Shown here piece after piece: positions 59,701 through 64,000 of a stretch of DNA of 64,000 nt. Under the pieces are notes generated by a model. It was not told the DNA's origin. It did no database searches and saw nothing but the letters and a program-made list of their open reading frames with translations. Made by a program: the position numbers and the translations under genes. Location: contig NC_020166.2 in the NCBI RefSeq assembly GCF_000224145.3, positions 6,743,632 through 6,807,631 on the forward strand. The letters are read 5' to 3'. The stretch's first letter is position 1. Each line of letters opens with the position of its first letter. This stretch comes from Ciona intestinalis. Its lineage: Eukaryota > Chordata > Ascidiacea > Phlebobranchia > Cionidae.

Positions 59701-62700
59701 AATAAAACCCCACTCTAATATATATCACCTCATCTTACTTTTTGTGCATGTGTACCTATAAGTTTAAAGTCCAAAGTCCACATTTCTACCAAAATTGGAT
59801 TAAATTGGTTTTATTTTATGAAATTTCTATACTTTTCGCTGCAAATAATCTGTAAAACATCGGCATACATATTCGGCGTTTGCGGGAATCGTGTTTCCCC
59901 ACAGACCAAACATTTTGTTTGTTACGTCACATGACAACGACAAACGTCCTTGTTCGGGAACAATGCTCGTATATAACAGTGGAAGGTTTGTCGTCGGCAA
60001 ATAGTGACGCCCGATTTTTGGAATTAAATCTCCACTTACAGTGTTTCCCGATGCTGTAATTTAATTGAATTAAATGGAAAACTTGATGTTAAACACTGTG
60101 GTTATAAAAGTTTGCTTTTAAATATTTTAGACAAACGTAAAGGCGAAATAATAACATAATTACTATCTTGCGTGTAATTTCATTAACGTCAAAGATTCAA
60201 ATAGTTGAATTTGAAACTATTTGAATTTTCAAATTCAACTTTTTTCAAATACTGCCGAAACAGTTAATAAGCCAGTGCTGCCATATGTAACTCGAAAATT
60301 ATCTGGTAACACTGGCCTGATCAAATTTGCGCACTACTTGCGTATTATTGTTTGATCTGCCATGAAAGTTGTTTGCGATTAGACTTTCCTTAAATTCCAT
60401 TGCGCTTTAAACTTTAAACGGTCGCAATCAAACCAGAACTTTTGCCAGTCATAGCTCATTTGCAAATTCGCATAAACCTGGGAGTTTTACACAACGACAT
60501 GTTAACTGCCTGTAGTTTTGAATAACGAGTCATGGATATGTAGGTAAATTTAAACACCAAATATTTAAAAAAAGATGAAAATCCTACCGAAATCTTCGAT
60601 GATATATTATTATATTATAATATTATTATAATTCAAGAACGTGTTCCCCAACGTTTTTGACGCTTCGGTTTGCTCTCTCCAAAAAATAGTTTTGACTTTG
60701 TAAAAGCGTTTTTGTGGTTCTTTATACACACTTTGATGAACAGGCGTACTTTTTGCTATGTTTAATTCGTTTTAATCGTCTGGTTTTTCCTCGAAGTTTA
60801 AATCGACGATTTCGCAGAACTTTTTGTTCTCGTAAAATTAATAACAGACACGCGCCTTGAATCACAAACTCTTAAAATCCTGCGGCGGCACGAGCGAGTT
60901 GGGTCGTATTTTGACAACGCGAAATTTCTAAACGGTCTGGTTTATCTAAACAAGAGAAAGGGCGGGTCTTTGTTGGTTTCCAACGCCAACGTAACCGAGT
61001 TTGGCCATAAAAAGAACATAAACACAGCGCAGGCTCGAAACCAGGCACACGATACGCATCAAAATGATGAATTTGATCGGAAAATTGTTGGTTTTGATTT
61101 GCCATGCACGAACTTGACACAAATCACTTTTTTGATTGTTTTTGCTTTCAAGTTTTCAGGGCGTTGGAATTCCGTCAAAACCAAGTTGTTTAATTTCGTG
61201 CCTTTAATATGTGACATACAAACCCACGTGGTTGTTATGTAGCTTTGTCTGTTTGCAAATTTCATATCTTTTCTGATTTTCGCACGCTCGGTTATCTATA
61301 CTTCAGTGTATCATACTTCGTTTTTTGTGGTTCCCATCGTTTTGTGTGGTTTCTATTTTTATCAAAACATGGCTCTAAGTTTGTCGGGAAGTAGCTATTA
61401 TCACCAACGGCACTGATAACTACCCCGTTATACAAATAGTTACGTTTTGTCCTACGACAAAAAAACGGAAACTTGCCTTTTTCTTTTTTCACCGGAAAAA
61501 CGAGAGAATTCCAGGTTAGACTTTGGAGAACCTAAGACTTTTTTCCTTTGTTGCCTCTCTCCATTTTATTTCACGTATTATTTGTATTCATCATAAGCGG
61601 CATTGTCTTGTGAAAGTTTGTGTTTGCTCGCTAATAATGGCTACCGTTCCAACGGCCGAACGCGACAGACACAACCAAAGCTTTCATTCGGAAATGGCCG
61701 ACTTGTGAGTAACAGCAGAACAAAAATAAAGAATATTTTTCAGCTAGCACAGAGACAGGATCAATTGTCGAGTAAATTATTCTTACGATTAGCCAGTGTT
61801 TTGTATTTGTCAGACTTTACAGTATTTAAATCTTTTTAACCGAAGTCGTATATGCTTTGCAGTTATTTTATAGTATTTATATATTTAACTTCAAATCTTG
61901 TTAATTGTTACGTCACTATGATGAAACTATGCTTGCAAGATCATACCAAGTTTACCAATGACGCATATTTTGACTTGGATGAGGTAAATTCTGCATAAAT
62001 TTTGATTATTTGCCGAAAAATATGTTTCGCTTCCTCTTTCGTCCAGCTTTACCGGGTCGTTTTTCCGGGGTTTTCCCGGTAATTTTTTCGCTGCAACACG
62101 TACACGCATAGTTTAAATAAGTTAACTGCCATGAGTCACTGACGATACGCGTCTACTAACTTTAAATTTATATTGTTCTCTCAGCCATTTGTAATATCCC
62201 ACTATGTTACAATGTGGCGTATTCTTGATATTTCACTTTTTATCAAGTTTTACGTTTTTTAGACTCCTTGAAATTATAAATGACTGCAAATTCTCATTTC
62301 GGCTTTAATTCTTTCGCGATTTTAACGTTTATTAAACCTTTCAGGGTTCCTACCAATGTTTGAGCAACTTTCCGACCAGCAACCCCCCTATGAGGTCATA
62401 CTCAAACGATATGACGCAACAGAACACAATTAATCAGCATGTAAGTGGTGACTCAGCTATTTAATCGGATTAGAAACAACTGGTTTTTAAAGCAACTTCT
62501 GTAACTAGGTTTTTTTTACAATGTTTAAACGCACTCGTTATTTTAAAAAAAAAAAAAAACCAGTCCCAAATTTATAATTTAATACCCCGATTTATTTCAC
62601 ACCCCTGACATTTTTTTCGTGATAATCTAATTTGAAAATGCTGTAACAAATATTTCTCCTTGCAGCATCCGGCAAACATGGCGAACCTTGTAACCACGTC

Positions 62701-62862
62701 CTCCCACCCCATCAACCAACACAACCTCGTCTACCATTCCACCAGCCCCAACACGGGAGATGCCCCTAACAGCACCCAGAACAGCCCATACGCCCCAAGT
62801 CCATGTGGGGGTTACGAGTACCCCACCTCACCCCTCTCATCTAAACCCACTATCCCACCAAG
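50711..62862 (+). CDS. p53/p63/p73-family transcription factor, N-terminal half
   Basis: Exons 50711-50816, 54831-55008, 62345-62440 and 62666-62862 join in phase (2, 0, 0) and leave in phase 2. The first reads MDRPPEGSFDPDCFSDIWNN (ATG 50743), very like the MDM2/transactivation motif of p53 (FSDLW) and p63 (FQHIW). The frame stays open upstream of that ATG to the acceptor. Later exons give a Gln/Ser/Thr-rich linker and then NSPYAPSP and SPLSSKPTIPP. These parallel p73 SPYAQPS and VIPSNTDYPG, immediately before the DNA-binding domain. The DNA-binding domain itself is not in the window. Ciona has two p53/p73 genes; I cannot say which this is. The 7.3-kb intron (55009-62344) is unusually long for this window. 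Confidence 0.75.
50817..54830. other. p53-family intron region
   Basis: Apart from the alternative exon at 53114-53169, I see no exon or element. Short GC-richer patches (51860-52150, 52480-52740, 53800-54080) have no recognised product. Confidence 0.5.
53114..53169 (+). CDS. Alternative first (or cassette) activation-domain exon of the p53-family gene
   Basis: ATG followed by MQDLDTFDALQLSPTLDD and a strong donor (TG then GTAAGT). It ends in phase 2, exactly like the exon 50711-50816, so both can join the exon at 54831; here the junction makes DDWSEI. LSPTLDDW resembles the second activation subdomain of p53 (LSPDDIEQW). An AAAG just before CGCAATG could be a cis or trans acceptor, and a TATATATAA lies about 20 bases upstream. 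Expression is not shown by sequence alone. Confidence 0.55.
55009..62344. other. Long p53-family intron
   Basis: 7.3 kb. It contains a GC-rich patch at 57900-58100 with the palindrome CGCCGCCTAGCGGCG (about 57958-57972) and a two-copy duplication of about 95 bp at 58297-58485 (AATGTTTTTTTCAATGTTA). It also contains a Lys-rich reading frame (58639-58821), a degraded MITE (59605-59725) and an AT inverted repeat near 60195-60245. No exon matching the p53 family was found in it. Confidence 0.5.
59605..59725 (-). mobile_element. Degraded MITE copy
   Basis: Internal parts only (GGAGTCGTGAGGATGC, TTATTAACTACCAAATGGG) and a decayed right end CCCCACTCTAATATAT. Confidence 0.55.
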
Positions 62863-62904
62863 GTGAGCAAACTAAATAAAGTCTTAAGTTTAAACGTATA
62901 TTAG

Positions 62905-63010
62905 AATGGGGGTAAGATGGGACATGATTCTCTATTATCCCCCATTTGGTAGTAAACAATATTCAAATTACTTCTCTAATCGTATCCTTGCGACTTTTAA
63001 AAAGTGCCTT
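62905..63010 (+). mobile_element. Degraded MITE copy after the last visible p53-family exon
   Basis: GAATGGGGGTAAGATGGGAC, then CCCCATTTGGTAGTAAACAA; the right half is lost. Confidence 0.6.
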
Positions 63011-64000
63011 TATTTGTTAAAATTAATCTTACTCTATAGTACTGTACTATGTTTTATATATTTAAAAAAATTCATAGAAAATGGAACACTATACTAAATG
63101 TTAGTTTAATTTAGCATAGTGATTTATTTGACTGTTCCCGTAACGTGGCCCAGTGTATACACGCCCTATTGTACCGTCACAGCTGTGTAGTATACACATG
63201 GAATTTCGAATCAAAGTATTTAATTTCCCATACAATATCTACGCTGACCGGATCCTTACCCGTGGGTTTAATTTGTTCCTTTTGGGGCAGCACGTTTAAG
63301 TGGGCTCGGTTTGCCAATTCTCAACACATTACAACAATCGTATAACGTTCACTCTCAAACAGCGCCGCGATTTTCTCGCCGCGTATTTGTTTTAAATCTC
63401 CAATTTGCCAGTTTTCATTGTTACGTCACAAACCCAAACCATCCGTCATAAACGCAAACAGCGCGACGAGCCCACACCCGGAGCAAAAACTCGTAAATCA
63501 CAATTCGACTTTGATTGCACCAACGGTCAACCTGGTACGGTGGTAAACACGGGTATGTCAGCAAATACGACCGTTGCTTCGTTTCGTCACCTGCTAACTT
63601 GTCTATGATCAACGTTCAACTTTCTATGTGTTTATTGGCAAATATACGGCGGTAAAGCTATAAGCGATTCGATTTTTAAAGTCCCGTTTATTGTAAGTAC
63701 TGTAGTTGCTCTTGGCCGTAAAATTTACCTTTCTTAACATTGTACACGACAATTCCATTATTTCTTTCAATCTCGGTCGCTTTTTGTTCGTGTGCTTTGA
63801 ATTGTGACGTCATTTTGTTCACTTTACAACAAGGTATATAGTTAACGATAACCGAAATGAATGTCGTCATAAAATAAATCCCCTCATACTTCATAAACGT
63901 TCGCAAACGGTCATTGTGACGTCACAATGCAGAATTATGAGTCAGGTTTTCATGACGAATTAATCGACGCCAATTTTTAAAACGAAAAATTATCAAAACT
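63011..64000. other. p53-family intron continuing to the window edge
   Basis: No DNA-binding-domain exon is seen. A reading frame at 63405-63608 (basic: HKRKQRDEPTPGAKTRKSQF) looks coding-like, but its acceptor phase does not match the preceding exon. Confidence 0.4.

Noticed and set aside
63405-63608. Basic reading frame faintly like the region after the p63 DNA-binding domain
   Set aside because: It would have to follow DNA-binding-domain exons that are not present before it, and its acceptor phase does not match the exon ending at 62862.

Overview
The window reads as a chordate, most likely tunicate (Ciona-type) genomic scaffold. It is AT-rich, its genes are cut into many small exons by short introns, and the encoded families are metazoan. 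The families include an N-terminally membrane-anchored astacin with thrombospondin repeats, STT3B, KRTCAP2, STAM and a p53/p63/p73-type protein. Several genes have a pyrimidine-AG acceptor-like site within a few bases of the start codon, as expected in ascidians that use spliced-leader trans-splicing. Species assignment is inference. Five N runs of 50, 125 or 500 bases (10188-10687, 17035-17084, 24716-24840, 26198-26322, 40193-40242) are assembly gaps of rounded length.

Region by region. 1-9273, minus strand: two tandem paralogous genes for a type II membrane astacin metalloprotease. One is complete here (15 exons, 788 codons); the other runs off the left edge. 9400-25000: a repeat-rich block with a Gag/ORF1-like retroelement fragment, an LTR-like segment, and two 32-bp minisatellite arrays enclosing a P-element-like transposase. 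It also holds a large inverted-repeat element carrying two MITEs, degraded LINEs with RRM-like/CCHC ORF1 and an endonuclease piece, and several local tandem duplications. 25150-34745, minus strand: STT3B, with one exon lost in a gap, followed upstream by intronless KRTCAP2; both are oligosaccharyltransferase subunits. 35477-35800, minus strand: a small single-exon coiled-coil-like protein. 36035-38705, plus strand: a six-exon, 226-residue secreted protein of no family I recognise. 40666-43338, minus strand: STAM (VHS, UIM, half an SH3), whose remaining exons are not visible. 43400-49200: mostly non-coding, with a solo LTR-like segment. 49242-49323, minus strand: a possible first exon of an unknown gene. 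50263-62862, plus strand: the 5' half of a p53-family gene with alternative activation-domain exons; the DNA-binding domain must lie beyond the right edge.

A roughly 200-bp MITE family with about 28-bp terminal inverted repeats occurs about 14 times, mainly in introns, and a tRNA-derived SINE family occurs six times. The strongest biological points are the physical linkage of two OST subunit genes, the alternative p53-family activation domains that splice in the same phase into one common exon, the unrecognised secreted protein gene, and the transposase enclosed by TATA-like minisatellite arrays.
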